Source: a virus. Taken from it: a stretch of 64,000 nucleotides of DNA. Numbering within the stretch: the stretch's first letter is position 1; the number at the start of each line of letters is the position of its first letter. The notes below the pieces were generated by a model, which saw only the letters and a list, made by a program, of their open reading frames with translations, searched no databases and was not told where the DNA came from. Shown piece after piece: positions 6,908-15,342 of the stretch. The stretch covers positions 1-64,000 of the IMG/VR virus record IMGVR_UViG_3300047311_000749; one strand, written 5' to 3'. The position numbers and the translations under genes are program-made.

Positions 6908-9322
6908 CTATGGCGCCGACTTCGGTCCGAACGTGAAGCGACCCTGGCCGGCTTTCTCGAGGAGCTGTTGGTTCTTCGGAGGGCGCGTCCGGTCCCACTG
7001 CGACCAATCCCGGAGCGGGAACGCGGCCGCGAGGAGTCGCTGAGTCGGCGGCCAGATCATCTTCTCCCAGAGGTAGTGACGATCGGCGTTCTGCCCGTCG
7101 TACTCGGACGCCGGGATCGCCTTCAGATTCCCTTCATCTTTCGACCCGTCCTGGATCACGTAGTCGATCTTCGACCCAATCACGATCTGCTCGCCCCGCT
7201 CCTCGAGTAAGCGCGCAATCGTGACGTGTGGCGGAACCGCCGCCGGCGTCTGGTCCTTCTTCAGTTTCTGCTCGTACTCGTCGGTCCGCTTCGAGAGCGC
7301 CCGGGATTGCTTCACGTCGTCGACCGTCAGGGGGTCCTCGAGAACGTGGCGCTTGTAGCACTCCACCACCTCGACGTACCGGGCCGGATCCATCGCGTCA
7401 GCTCGCGCGGGTGCGCATACGATCTTGATCGCCTCGTACTGGAGCGCGCGCGCGATCTTGTTCGCGTCACCGCGCTTCCACTCGAGGCCCTTCACTTCGG
7501 GCTTCGACTTGTCGGTCGCCCAGTTCCAATCGCCCCGCTTCGCGTCCCACCCGTAGTGACGAAGCCGGCCCACGTACTTCTTCGCCGACAGGATGACGAT
7601 CCGCTCGAACATCTTCTCGTACGCGAACGAGATCTTGTTCTCCTGACACCCGCACCCCCTCAGGAGATCCGGATAGAGGGACTCGTTGCACCATCGGGCG
7701 AACGCATCGAACTCGAGTTCGGTGCCGCCGACGATAAAGAGTGAATCGGTATCGCCGTACGTGGTCCGGAGGCCCTTACCGGTATGGGGACCGGGTCGCT
7801 CCGCGGCATCCGACGTGCGCTTGATCAACCAGACGCCGTTCTGCGTCACGCCCTCCGCGATATCGCGATCGAAAAACCTCGAGTAGATCGACCCTACGAC
7901 CCCGTAGAACGAATTGGCCGCGACCTTGTAGGCCATCGACTTCCGGTCAGCGTCACGCCACTCGTCCGTATTCGGAGGCAGCTCGCTCTTACGTTTCTTC
8001 CAGAAGTCGCGGAGCCGGATCAGCTCCTTGAGAGCGTCCGTCAGCATCCCGGCGATGTCGGTCCGGAACACGACCCCATTCGAGGGGGACCGGCAGAATC
8101 CCTCGGGCTGCTTCTCGGAACTCCGCTGACCGGGCGGTGTCGCGACCTTCGTGTCGGGCGACATGTTCCACGTGATCATGATGGACGGGTACAGGCTCTT
8201 GAAGTCCCCGACGTGAACGTTCTCGATGAACCCCTTGTCCTTCGGTTCCATTACCCAGGCGCCGGCGAACTGCTGCTCGGGTTCGCGGTCCCAGATCTTC
8301 GACGGGAAGTGGGTCCCGCGTTCGACCGCCACCCGGAGCATGAACCCATCGACGAACCGGGTTGGGTTCATCCCGTAGCTGTCCGGGAAGACCCCGCAGA
8401 CCTCCGAGATCGTCTGGTGAAGCGCCAGATAGCCGGTCTTCCGGTCGAGCTTCACGACGAGCGCGGAGTCCTGCCGCATGTACCGAACCATCTCGGCCCG
8501 CGACTTGTATCGGCCCTTGTCCTCCCAAGCCTCGAACGTCCGGCGAGGATCGAACTCTTCTTTCCCTTCCCCGATCATGGCCTCACAGACCACGTTCAGC
8601 TTCAGCGATACCTTCTCGTCACCCGACTCAGCGGCGTTCCGGTTCATCCGCTCGAACAACACCATGTAGTCGAGGAACAGCCACCGGCGCTTGTCCTTCA
8701 CGCGGGCCCGGACCTTCTGAACCCGAACCGGCATCAGCTGGAAGTCGAAGTCATCGCCATTCCAGGCGAGTACGAGATCGAACTCGTCGAGCGCGAGAAA
8801 AAACGCCTCCCAGAGATCCCGCTCCGCCTCGTCCGTATCGGCCTCCAGGACTCCCGTGATGTCGGTCAGGTCCGGGCGCGTGATGACCCACGAGAGCAGG
8901 CGGGCATTCCCAATAGCGGCCTCGCGCGGCGATACCCGCGAGTCGGTTTCGAAGTCGACCACGCACCAATTCGGCCGCGCGATCTTCGCACCCGAGTCAG
9001 CGAGAAACCGCTGAACCGGTGAAAGATCAGCCTCGAACGCGACAACGCCGGCGCGGCTTAGGGGGCTATCGGGCGAGCACGCTCGTTCCCGGACCCATCG
9101 GTCACTCCACCGGATCCGGACCCAATCGCCCTCGTCCGCGACCGAACGAACGAACCGCGAACTCGAGAGTTCCCGCAGATGGGGTTCGATCTCGGCCCTC
9201 CTGTAGAAGCTCGACCACTCCGCCGGGAGTCGACGCTGCATCAGGGCGTTTGCATCGTTCCGGTAGAGCAGGACCAACTGGTCCTGCTCTACGAACGCGG
9301 TCGTCAGCGCCGGAATCACCAC
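6908..9322 (-). CDS. family B DNA polymerase with 3'-5' exonuclease
   Basis: The 804-residue replicative polymerase has all exonuclease motifs: Exo I VVDFETD (121-127), Exo II AWNGDDFDFQL (186-196) and Exo III YMRQDSAL (281-288). The polymerase motifs are also intact: A GDFKSLYPSIM (372-382), B KVAANSFYGVVG (466-477) and C YGDTDS (522-527). Catalysis and proofreading should therefore both be active. There is no TPR2-type insertion between A and B that would suggest protein priming, so it probably uses the primase encoded upstream. Start GTG 9322 (or GTG 9319) is preceded by AGAGG. A clamp-like protein near 60 kb could be its processivity factor. Confidence 0.95.
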   Translation of the reverse strand: MVIPALTTAFVEQDQLVLLYRNDANALMQRRLPAEWSSFYRRAEIEPHLRELSSSRFVRSVADEGDWVRIRWSDRWVRERACSPDSPLSRAGVVAFEADLSPVQRFLADSGAKIARPNWCVVDFETDSRVSPREAAIGNARLLSWVITRPDLTDITGVLEADTDEAERDLWEAFFLALDEFDLVLAWNGDDFDFQLMPVRVQKVRARVKDKRRWLFLDYMVLFERMNRNAAESGDEKVSLKLNVVCEAMIGEGKEEFDPRRTFEAWEDKGRYKSRAEMVRYMRQDSALVVKLDRKTGYLALHQTISEVCGVFPDSYGMNPTRFVDGFMLRVAVERGTHFPSKIWDREPEQQFAGAWVMEPKDKGFIENVHVGDFKSLYPSIMITWNMSPDTKVATPPGQRSSEKQPEGFCRSPSNGVVFRTDIAGMLTDALKELIRLRDFWKKRKSELPPNTDEWRDADRKSMAYKVAANSFYGVVGSIYSRFFDRDIAEGVTQNGVWLIKRTSDAAERPGPHTGKGLRTTYGDTDSLFIVGGTELEFDAFARWCNESLYPDLLRGCGCQENKISFAYEKMFERIVILSAKKYVGRLRHYGWDAKRGDWNWATDKSKPEVKGLEWKRGDANKIARALQYEAIKIVCAPARADAMDPARYVEVVECYKRHVLEDPLTVDDVKQSRALSKRTDEYEQKLKKDQTPAAVPPHVTIARLLEERGEQIVIGSKIDYVIQDGSKDEGNLKAIPASEYDGQNADRHYLWEKMIWPPTQRLLAAAFPLRDWSQWDRTRPPKNQQLLEKAGQGRFTFGPKSAP

Positions 9323-9327
9323 GGCGA

Positions 9328-10404
9328 CTAAACCTCTGAGAGCGGATCTTCTTTCTTCACGTCGACCTTCAAAACAAGACCGGCGCTTCCTTCGAGAATC
9401 GTGAACTCCATCACGACACCGTTGTCGAGATCGAGTCGGCAGGTCGGAAGGTCCACGATCGCCTTCGCCTTCTGGGTTGGGTCGTCGCGCTTCATCAACC
9501 CGAGGTTCTTCACCCCGAGCGTTAGGGCCGCCGCGATCGCGCCAGCCGGGAGCGCGCGGCGCCCGGGGGCTCCGTCGGGCATCTCGCGCCGACCAGTCTC
9601 GCGCCGCGGAAGGTTCAGCCGCTTTACCTCAGCCTGAACTTCGCGCGACGATAGCCCTTCGCGCTCGATCTTCTCGATCAGCTTCTTTTGTTCTGCTTCG
9701 TCCGAAACCCGTAGGAGCGCGACGACCTTGTGGGTTCCGAGCTTCTTGGCCTGTTCTTCCGTGAACCGCTTCGAGATGTCCATGTACCGGTACGCGGTCG
9801 ATGGGTCGATCCCGATCTCGGTGACGACGAATTGATTGAACCCGCGGTACGACTGCTCGCCTTCTTGGTCACGGCGGAGCCTCCAGCCCTCGCTGTGAAA
9901 GACTTCCGCGATCTTCTTACCGAGGAGCCACTTCGACGCCTCGACACCCGCATTCAGCGCCAGAATATCGCGAACCGCCTCGTCGAGTTGGCGAAGCAGA
10001 TTCCCCTCGTCGACCGTCAGGTCGGCCTTCTGGGCCGGTTCGGTTTTCGGCTCGGGTTTCTTCACGATCTCGGTCGAAGGTTTCGACTGCTTCGGGCGCT
10101 TTACCTGCGTGAGCTTCTGGGGCTCCTTCGGTTTCTCCGGAACGCCCGCCTCATCGTCGCCTCGGCCGCAAAACGGACACCCCGGGAGGTCAACGTCGGA
10201 ACCCGCAAGACAGAGATCGCACTCGACGAAGTTATCCGGGTTCGTGATGTTCCGGAGGTGGATCTGGAGTAGACCGGCTCGGTTCGCGAACTTCGCGCCG
10301 CGCGGGATTCCCTTCACGCCGAACTTCTTGATTGCCTCGTCGACGAGGGCCTCGTTCATGTGTTCGACCCGGAACGCCGGCGTCGCGATCGCTTCGCTAC
10401 TCAT
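9328..10404 (-). CDS. ParB/HTH-like DNA-binding protein with N-terminal zinc ribbon
   Basis: The 358-residue product has an N-terminal segment with CDLC...CPFCG, a Lys/Pro/Glu linker, then a central helical domain. That domain contains HSEGWRLRRDQEGEQSYRG and a helix-turn-helix-like stretch (EIGIDPSTAYRYMDISKRF) followed by EEQAKKLGTHKVVALL and GLSSREVQAEVKRL. This resembles the KorB/ParB-type DNA-binding half. No N-terminal ParB nuclease/CTPase motif was seen. It sits between the polymerase and the sigma-like gene. It may bind specific sites, and the dispersed 20-bp palindrome is a candidate target, but that is inference. Confidence 0.6.
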   Translation of the reverse strand: MSSEAIATPAFRVEHMNEALVDEAIKKFGVKGIPRGAKFANRAGLLQIHLRNITNPDNFVECDLCLAGSDVDLPGCPFCGRGDDEAGVPEKPKEPQKLTQVKRPKQSKPSTEIVKKPEPKTEPAQKADLTVDEGNLLRQLDEAVRDILALNAGVEASKWLLGKKIAEVFHSEGWRLRRDQEGEQSYRGFNQFVVTEIGIDPSTAYRYMDISKRFTEEQAKKLGTHKVVALLRVSDEAEQKKLIEKIEREGLSSREVQAEVKRLNLPRRETGRREMPDGAPGRRALPAGAIAAALTLGVKNLGLMKRDDPTQKAKAIVDLPTCRLDLDNGVVMEFTILEGSAGLVLKVDVKKEDPLSEV

Positions 10405-10429
10405 CTGTCTGCCAAACCTTCCCGGCCCG

Positions 10430-11116
10430 TCAGGCCGCCATCCGTTCGATGTCCGAAACCGTGCAGCCGATATTGATCAGCGCTTGGTTGATCATTCTGG
10501 TCGCGATCGGTCCGTCGATTCCGGCGAACAGCTTCCCCGCGACCTCCCGCACCGATCCACCCGTCGCTACAAGGGCCTCGAGGATCGAGCGATCGAACGT
10601 CGTTCTGCACCGGGCCAGTATGGCGCGAACCTCCGCAACCCGTTCTTGGATCGGTTCCGCGACGACCATGTCGGCGGGATCGAATCCCCCTTCATCGACA
10701 CCCCGCATCGACGAAAACGGGACCGCGTACCGCGATGGGTTCTTGTCGCGCGTGCCGTGCTTGTTGCACTGGCGGGCGCGGTGGGCTTCCGCTTTGCCGA
10801 CAACTCCCGCCCCATAAAGTAAAAACCGCCCGATCGAAACACCACGCGAAGGATCGAATTCGGCGAACTTCTGCCAGACCGCCACCGCCATCTCTTGCTC
10901 GACGTCCTCGGCACCCGTGGGGGCCTTCCAGCGCCGTAGAATCCAGGCCGCTTTTGCCGCCAACACGGGACGCGTTTGCTTGTAAAAACACTCGAACGTA
11001 ATTCGGCCGTCTAGACAAGCTTGAGCTAATTCCTCGAACGAACCGCCGACCGGCGTGATGGTTTTGAGAGCTCGGTCGAGCGCTACCCGCGCCCCGGGTT
11101 CGTACCGTCTCCTCAT
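10430..11116 (-). CDS. sigma-70-like transcription factor (divergent)
   Basis: A 228-residue protein with a region 2-like block: GAEDVEQEMAVAVWQKF, then FDPSRGVSIGRFLLYG and a basic helix. This parallels the DxxQE...FDPxRG pattern of sigma factors. The C-terminal part (DRSILEALVATGGSVREVAGKL and a further helix) fits a region 4-like HTH. It could redirect host RNA polymerase to phage promoters. ATG 11116 is preferred over ATG 11161. A 174-nt gap upstream holds inverted repeats, so this gene probably begins its own transcript. Confidence 0.6.
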   Translation of the reverse strand: MRRRYEPGARVALDRALKTITPVGGSFEELAQACLDGRITFECFYKQTRPVLAAKAAWILRRWKAPTGAEDVEQEMAVAVWQKFAEFDPSRGVSIGRFLLYGAGVVGKAEAHRARQCNKHGTRDKNPSRYAVPFSSMRGVDEGGFDPADMVVAEPIQERVAEVRAILARCRTTFDRSILEALVATGGSVREVAGKLFAGIDGPIATRMINQALINIGCTVSDIERMAA

Positions 11117-11117
11117 G

Positions 11118-11135
11118 ACAATGCGCCTACATTGT
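11118..11135. promoter_or_regulatory. inverted repeat just upstream of the sigma-like gene
   Basis: ACAATG-CGCCTA-CATTGT is a perfect 6-bp dyad with a 6-nt centre. It ends 2 nt before the ATG of the sigma-like gene, a position suited to an operator or to a hairpin that covers the ribosome-binding region. Confidence 0.45.
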
Positions 11136-11163
11136 TCACGTGATCCTCTTTCTCCGGACAATC

Positions 11164-11187
11164 GTCCTAGGTAAAAAACTCTAGGAC
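11164..11187. promoter_or_regulatory. hairpin/dyad in the sigma-like gene leader
   Basis: GTCCTAG and CTAGGAC form a perfect 7-bp inverted repeat around an A-rich 10-nt centre. The 11117-11290 gap also holds AAGTC-TCGC-GACTT (11233-11246) and A+T-rich patches. I see no confident -35/-10 pair on either strand. The dyad could be an operator or an attenuator between the small HTH genes and the sigma-like gene. Confidence 0.35.
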
Positions 11188-11290
11188 CAAAAGTCCCAGT
11201 GCGCCAAGCATGACGCGCCCTGTACCTATGTAAGTCTCGCGACTTTCCCCTAAACTAATCGAACGCTTAACACCTCTGCAAGTTTCTTTT

Positions 11291-11503
11291 TCAACCGACG
11301 AGCTTCGCTCGTGCGATCGCGATCGCGCGGGCAAGCCCGAGCTCGTTCGCGATCCTGATCATCTGCCGCCTGCTCACGCCAAAGTGCGTTGCCACATCGG
11401 ACGTAATCCAACCGAGGAGCCTGTACTGTTCAAGAACGTCGTTCCGGGCCTGCCGTCGGTCGTACCGAACGAGCGTGCCGATGGGGGTCGGGCGGTACGA
11501 CAT
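11291..11503 (-). CDS. small HTH DNA-binding protein
   Basis: Seventy residues, with a Fis/Xre-like helix-turn-helix: LGWITSDVATHFGVSRRQMIRIANELG. It is too short for any effector domain. Its ATG overlaps the TGA of the preceding 75-residue HTH gene (ATGA). The two proteins share layout (about 30 residues, HTH, basic C-terminus), so they may be diverged duplicates or a heterodimer. A role as a regulator of the adjacent promoter region is likely but not proven. Confidence 0.65.
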   Translation of the reverse strand: MSYRPTPIGTLVRYDRRQARNDVLEQYRLLGWITSDVATHFGVSRRQMIRIANELGLARAIAIARAKLVG

Positions 11504-11730
11504 CAGGTGTCTCGCGGCGGAGCCAGCATGGCGGTCACGATCGCCTTTTGGCGCGCGAGCTCGGCCCGGAGTCCTTTACGAGTCACGAGCTCATGGAGGT
11601 ACTTCTCATGAAGTCCGAGCAGGCGTGCCGCGCCGCTGTATGTGCAGCCTGCTTTTACGTACTGGGCGACCACGTATCGGCGAGCGGCTTCGGGATCAAC
11701 ATCGAACAAGTTGCCTAGGTAGGACCACAC
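11503..11730 (-). CDS. small HTH DNA-binding protein
   Basis: Seventy-five residues. An HTH-like stretch, AGCTYSGAARLLGLHEKYLHELVTRKG, is followed by an Ala/Arg-rich tail. GTG 11730 overlaps the end of the primase gene by 16 nt, and the stop overlaps the next HTH gene, so it is co-translated with both. It resembles short phage regulators that recognise one operator family. The target is unknown. Confidence 0.6.
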   Translation of the reverse strand: MWSYLGNLFDVDPEAARRYVVAQYVKAGCTYSGAARLLGLHEKYLHELVTRKGLRAELARQKAIVTAMLAPPRDT

Positions 11731-12677
11731 GATCGGATCAGTTCTCCTAGATAGGATGGCGCGACCGTTGCGGGATCGGAACCTTTCGGGAGTTCGACGC
11801 GTCCGAATTCGACATGTCGGATCAGCGCAGCCCTCATTCGGTCGGCGGCCGCCTCGCCGGCGAGATCCGGATCCGTAAGGGCCAGGACTCGTCCGAACTG
11901 CGCAAGCTTGAGGATCTGGCCGAGATTAACCTTCGAACCCGAGAGGGCCGCCACCGGGAGACCCGTCGCCCTACGGGCCGCCATCGCGTTAAGGGCTCCT
12001 TCGGTCGCGACGACCGTCTGACCGCGCCGCGCGGCGCGGTCGGGCCAGAGATGCTCGCCGAACATACAGGAGTGGTCGGGACCTTCTTCCTCCGAAGCCG
12101 ACAGATACCGGACCATCGCGCCGACGAACGTGCGGGCTGTGTAGTTTCCAATCCGACCCCGTTCGTCACGAGCCGGGAATACGATCCGGCCCTGAAGTCG
12201 CCCCTCGACCGCGTAGCCAAGCCCCCACTGTTCGACGTCGCGTTCATCGAACCCGCGCTGCTCGACCAGGTATCGACGCGGCGTTGGGGCCCACGACGCG
12301 AGCGGGAGAACCAATACGGTCGCGGGTAGCCGGAACCGCGGCGCGACTGCCGGCTGAACGTTCACGATGAGACGCTCGACCCGTTGGCCGGCCCCCATCG
12401 CGTTCTGCTCGATCCACGAAACCGCCTCACCGGGACCCGAGAACCCATAGATCCGGACGACGAGATCGATCGCGGTCCCGCCCCACTTACAACTGTGGCA
12501 GTAGTGAACCCCGTGTTTCTCCTGGCCCGGTACGTCTTTGATTCGCCAGGACGGTCGACGGTCTGCGTGACGGCCCCCGGGGCAGGTCGCGAGCCAGGTG
12601 TCGCCGTCGTGGGTCGCCTCGACCCCGAGCTCCGCGAGGAGCTTCGGAACGTCGACCGCGAGGGGGTCGTAACTCAA
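11715..12677 (-). CDS. DnaG-type primase (zinc finger plus TOPRIM)
   Basis: A 320-residue primase. The N-terminus carries a CHC2-like zinc finger: C32-x4-H37 then C60-x2-C63 (HYCHSCKWGGTAIDLV). The TOPRIM domain has the conserved Glu in VVATEGALNAMA and the metal-binding DPD in LALTDPDLAGEAA. It is shorter than bacterial DnaG and has no helicase-binding C-terminal domain, as in many phage primases. TTG 12677 is chosen because GGAGG lies 6 nt upstream and its TGA overlap with the DnaB-like gene (TTGA) couples the two. One palindrome copy lies inside, read as RAARRG. Confidence 0.85.
   Translation of the reverse strand: MSYDPLAVDVPKLLAELGVEATHDGDTWLATCPGGRHADRRPSWRIKDVPGQEKHGVHYCHSCKWGGTAIDLVVRIYGFSGPGEAVSWIEQNAMGAGQRVERLIVNVQPAVAPRFRLPATVLVLPLASWAPTPRRYLVEQRGFDERDVEQWGLGYAVEGRLQGRIVFPARDERGRIGNYTARTFVGAMVRYLSASEEEGPDHSCMFGEHLWPDRAARRGQTVVATEGALNAMAARRATGLPVAALSGSKVNLGQILKLAQFGRVLALTDPDLAGEAAADRMRAALIRHVEFGRVELPKGSDPATVAPSYLGELIRSCGPT
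12021..12040. repeat. 20-bp palindrome, copy 2 (inside the primase gene)
   Basis: A perfect copy of ACCGCGCCGCGCGGCGCGGT. It is read in a different frame (RAARRG) from the copies that encode APRGAV, so selection on the DNA is more likely than selection on the peptide. Confidence 0.85.
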
Positions 12678-14110
12678 TCTCGCCTCCAGGACTTCTTCTC
12701 GCGCTTCGGTCCCGCGATGAAGTCCTCCATCTGCCCCCCTGCCGACTCCGCCGATGATCCAAACGGAACCTCGCGACCGCTCCAGATCTGGGCGGTGTCG
12801 GGGTCGAAGTCGAACTCGAGCGCGATCGGCCATCGCCCGTCACGTTGCTTCAACACCAAGAGCTCAAACTTGTTGTCCGGGACCGACTTGAAGAGCGCCG
12901 GGCGGTGCGTCCCGAACAGGTTGTCCGCGACCTCCACGTAGGCGCTCGATCCCTTCATGGTCGAACGATTCGGACGCTTGTCCTCTCGTTCTTCGACGTC
13001 CTTCAACTTCTGTTGATGATTGAAGATCCCGTGACATCGGCTCCTCTCCATCATCTCCTGCTGCCGATACAGGGCCCGCTTCTCGTCGCTCGGTGAATCT
13101 TCCTCGAGCGCTCGCTCCCAGAGGTCGGCGTAAAAGACGTCGCAGCCGGTGTCGCTCAGGTAGCCCTCGATCATGTCGAGGTTTCGCTCGTTCGACGCGC
13201 GCGAAGTCGAACGTCGAAAGGGATTCGGGAGAAACCTCACCCACTTCGAGATGAATTCCTCACGCTCCCGGAGTTGTTCAAATTGCTCGTCCGTGACGCG
13301 ACCGAGCTTCACGTCGGAGCGGCTCCACTTCAGCGAGACGCACGCAAGGAACTCGAGGAGCTCTCCTGATTGGGGTTCCCACGCGCCGACCAGAACACGA
13401 CGTCGTTGTCGGACCGACCCGAGGATAAAGTGAGCCCCCATCAGGGACTTCCCGGAACCCGAGACGCCCGTGATGAACGTGATCTTGCCGGGGGCGGCGC
13501 CCGGGATCAGGAGCGGTTTGCCGGTTTTTTGATCGACGAGATCGTCGAGCGACCGGATCCCAAACGGATAGATGGCGGCGCCGGCGCGACGCTTCCGGAG
13601 ATCCTCCATCTGGTCGCGCACGAGCTGCTGGGGGTCGAGCAGAAGACCGCGATCACCGAATCCGTCGAACGATCTCGCGACCTGGAGCGCGAGCGCCCTT
13701 ACCTTATCGGGCTCCGTCCGGGGATCCCGCATCGCGGTCACGAGTCCCTGAAGGGGTCCGATCCAAACATTTACTCGTGCGCGGTCCCACTCGAGCGTCC
13801 GGACGTGATGCTCGATGTTCGGGGGAGGGGCCGGCCGGAGCTCGATCAGCTGCGCCAGATAAGTCGAATCGACGCCGGCCGAAAGCGTCGCGAGCGTCGC
13901 GACGTCGAACCCGAGGTGCCGGCGTTCGAGCTCCCGAATGGCCGACCAGATCGCAGCGTTCTTCGGATCGTGAAAGTAGTCAGACGGGACTCGCGAGACG
14001 AGAACCCGGCGGAGCTCGGGGGACGCGCACGCGGCCGCGACAATCACGACCTCGTTCAGCGAGTCTACTTCAAGAGTCGCTTCGCCAGCCTTCGGAGCTT
14101 CACGGGGCAT
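12674..14110 (-). CDS. DnaB-like replicative helicase
   Basis: The 478-residue protein has a DnaB-type N-terminal helical domain (SLNEVVIVAAACASPELRRV...YFHDPKNAAIWSAI). A RecA-fold ATPase follows, with Walker A GVSGSGKS (215-222). A Walker B-like strand (CDVFYADLWER), a sensor-like IFNHQQK and a late EVADNLFGTHR are also present. It should unwind the fork ahead of the family B polymerase. Its start ATG 14110 follows a stop by one base, and its TGA overlaps the primase start, giving a linked helicase-primase pair. Confidence 0.9.
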   Translation of the reverse strand: MPREAPKAGEATLEVDSLNEVVIVAAACASPELRRVLVSRVPSDYFHDPKNAAIWSAIRELERRHLGFDVATLATLSAGVDSTYLAQLIELRPAPPPNIEHHVRTLEWDRARVNVWIGPLQGLVTAMRDPRTEPDKVRALALQVARSFDGFGDRGLLLDPQQLVRDQMEDLRKRRAGAAIYPFGIRSLDDLVDQKTGKPLLIPGAAPGKITFITGVSGSGKSLMGAHFILGSVRQRRRVLVGAWEPQSGELLEFLACVSLKWSRSDVKLGRVTDEQFEQLREREEFISKWVRFLPNPFRRSTSRASNERNLDMIEGYLSDTGCDVFYADLWERALEEDSPSDEKRALYRQQEMMERSRCHGIFNHQQKLKDVEEREDKRPNRSTMKGSSAYVEVADNLFGTHRPALFKSVPDNKFELLVLKQRDGRWPIALEFDFDPDTAQIWSGREVPFGSSAESAGGQMEDFIAGPKREKKSWRRD

Positions 14111-14113
14111 CCG

Positions 14114-14419
14114 CTACGGATGACGCCGGATCTGGAGTTTGGAAGCGAGATCTTCGAGCACCTGATTCTCGGCCGACGCGATCCCGGGTAACGACATTTT
14201 GGCCGCTACCGCGCGTAGCTTCCGAACTCGCCCGCCCAAATCGACATCGACGGTTCCCTTCCGAAGATTCCCAAAAAACCACTCGCTCCACCGGCGGACC
14301 TCCCACCATCGAGGGCGGAAGATCCGCCAGAGGTTTCCTTCCCGATCCCCCATCAGGGTACCGTCCGGCACTTCGATCAGAAGCGGGCGTGGTGGTTTCG
14401 GAGGCAAGATCTTACTCAT
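14114..14419 (-). CDS. unknown 101-residue protein
   Basis: The protein begins MSKILPPKPPRPLLIEVPDG and contains a Trp/Arg-rich centre (WRIFRPRWWEVRRWSEWFFG), then a basic stretch and an amphipathic helix. ATG 14419 overlaps the TGA of the upstream gene. The Trp/Arg block could contact DNA or a partner protein. No family is recognised. Its place directly before the helicase gene suggests a replication accessory. Confidence 0.55.
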   Translation of the reverse strand: MSKILPPKPPRPLLIEVPDGTLMGDREGNLWRIFRPRWWEVRRWSEWFFGNLRKGTVDVDLGGRVRKLRAVAAKMSLPGIASAENQVLEDLASKLQIRRHP

Positions 14420-14946
14420 CGTGCAGCGTCTCGTGCGTTCGCGACCCGGTAGTCGGTCGCCATGCTGGCCGAGAAGAACCATCGCCAACCGAGCCGCACT
14501 CCACCGGTTCCCTGTTGGACTCGTTTCGCCTCGCGGCCCTGTTCACGATGCCAGGCCCACTGCATGTACCGGACTACATCCTCGAGGCTTCCGCCGAACT
14601 GATCACGAGCGAACCTCGTCGCCGCGATCGTCGCGAGTGCGTATTCCTTCCCGTCATCGAGCTCCAGCGGCGGTACCCGGTAGACCTGCGCGTGGCAGCG
14701 CAAGTAAAGCGCGACGAGATGGCCGGGTCTGGTGCGCGACCAATCGCGTTCTTGGACGAAGTTCGCAACCTCGGACTCGTAGCGGGCGCGGTCTTTCTCG
14801 GAAGTTGGTCGAATGCCTTTTTGCTTCCGCGGTGGGGCCGACGACGCGAACTCCTCGGCCGTCATGCCGGCTTTCTTCTTTCCGGATGCCGACTCAGCCT
14901 GAATCATCAATACGTCGAGACGCTCGTCCGTGAATCGTCGCCGCAT
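14416..14946 (-). CDS. unknown 176-residue protein upstream of the helicase genes
   Basis: The N-terminal half is basic and disordered (RKQKGIRPTSEKDRARY). The second half is helical, with HLVALYLRCHAQVYRVPP and GSLEDVVRYMQWAWHREQG. ATG 14946 shares a base with the upstream TAA, and its TGA overlaps the next ATG. A helicase-loader role fits the position, but no motif supports it. Confidence 0.5.
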   Translation of the reverse strand: MRRRFTDERLDVLMIQAESASGKKKAGMTAEEFASSAPPRKQKGIRPTSEKDRARYESEVANFVQERDWSRTRPGHLVALYLRCHAQVYRVPPLELDDGKEYALATIAATRFARDQFGGSLEDVVRYMQWAWHREQGREAKRVQQGTGGVRLGWRWFFSASMATDYRVANARDAAR

Positions 14947-15341
14947 TACTTCCTCGAGTTGTCGCCGACGAGCAGACCGAGCTTCCGGAGGTTCGCCAGG
15001 TACGCTTGCTCCTTGCCTGGGTAGGCGCCCTTCGCAAGTTCGATCGCGGCGTTCCAGGCGCGCGCACCAGCGTCCTGGATCGTCTCGCCCGGCCGAACCT
15101 TTACCTTCACGAAGAATGGGCCGTGCTTGAAAGCGTTGAACTGGACCGGGCTGTAGGTTTCTTCGCCGTACGAGATCGTTACCTCGGTTCCCTCGTCGCC
15201 CACTAGTGGCGGTGACGTTGTGTTGTGAACGTTCGTCACAACGGTTCTGACGTCCTGTTCCGAAACCTTCTGCGGCGGCGCCTCAGCCGTCGGTTCTTTC
15301 TTCGCTTCGATCGCGGCTTTCGCCTCTGAACGCTTCAGCAT
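14946..15341 (-). CDS. unknown 131-residue protein
   Basis: An acidic and lysine-rich N-terminus leads into a small alpha/beta domain: VTISYGEETYSPVQFN, then HGPFFVKVKVRPGETIQDAGARAW and two helices. The predicted strand-rich core and the gene's place between two helicase genes are all that can be said. The ATG at 15341 is near the stop of the SF2 helicase, so it is operonic. Confidence 0.55.
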   Translation of the reverse strand: MLKRSEAKAAIEAKKEPTAEAPPQKVSEQDVRTVVTNVHNTTSPPLVGDEGTEVTISYGEETYSPVQFNAFKHGPFFVKVKVRPGETIQDAGARAWNAAIELAKGAYPGKEQAYLANLRKLGLLVGDNSRK

Positions 15342-15342
15342 C

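Noticed and set aside
7784-9022. 412-residue plus-strand frame opposite the DNA polymerase
   Set aside because: The polymerase motifs are unmistakable on the minus strand, and the plus frame has no recognisable fold.
9328-10404. Complete ParB partition protein
   Set aside because: The N-terminal ParB nuclease/CTPase motifs are absent and no ParA is encoded here, so only a ParB/KorB-like HTH is claimed.
11009-11018. CGTCTAGACA inside the sigma-like gene as another operator
   Set aside because: A single near-match in coding sequence, with no partner dyad or promoter around it.
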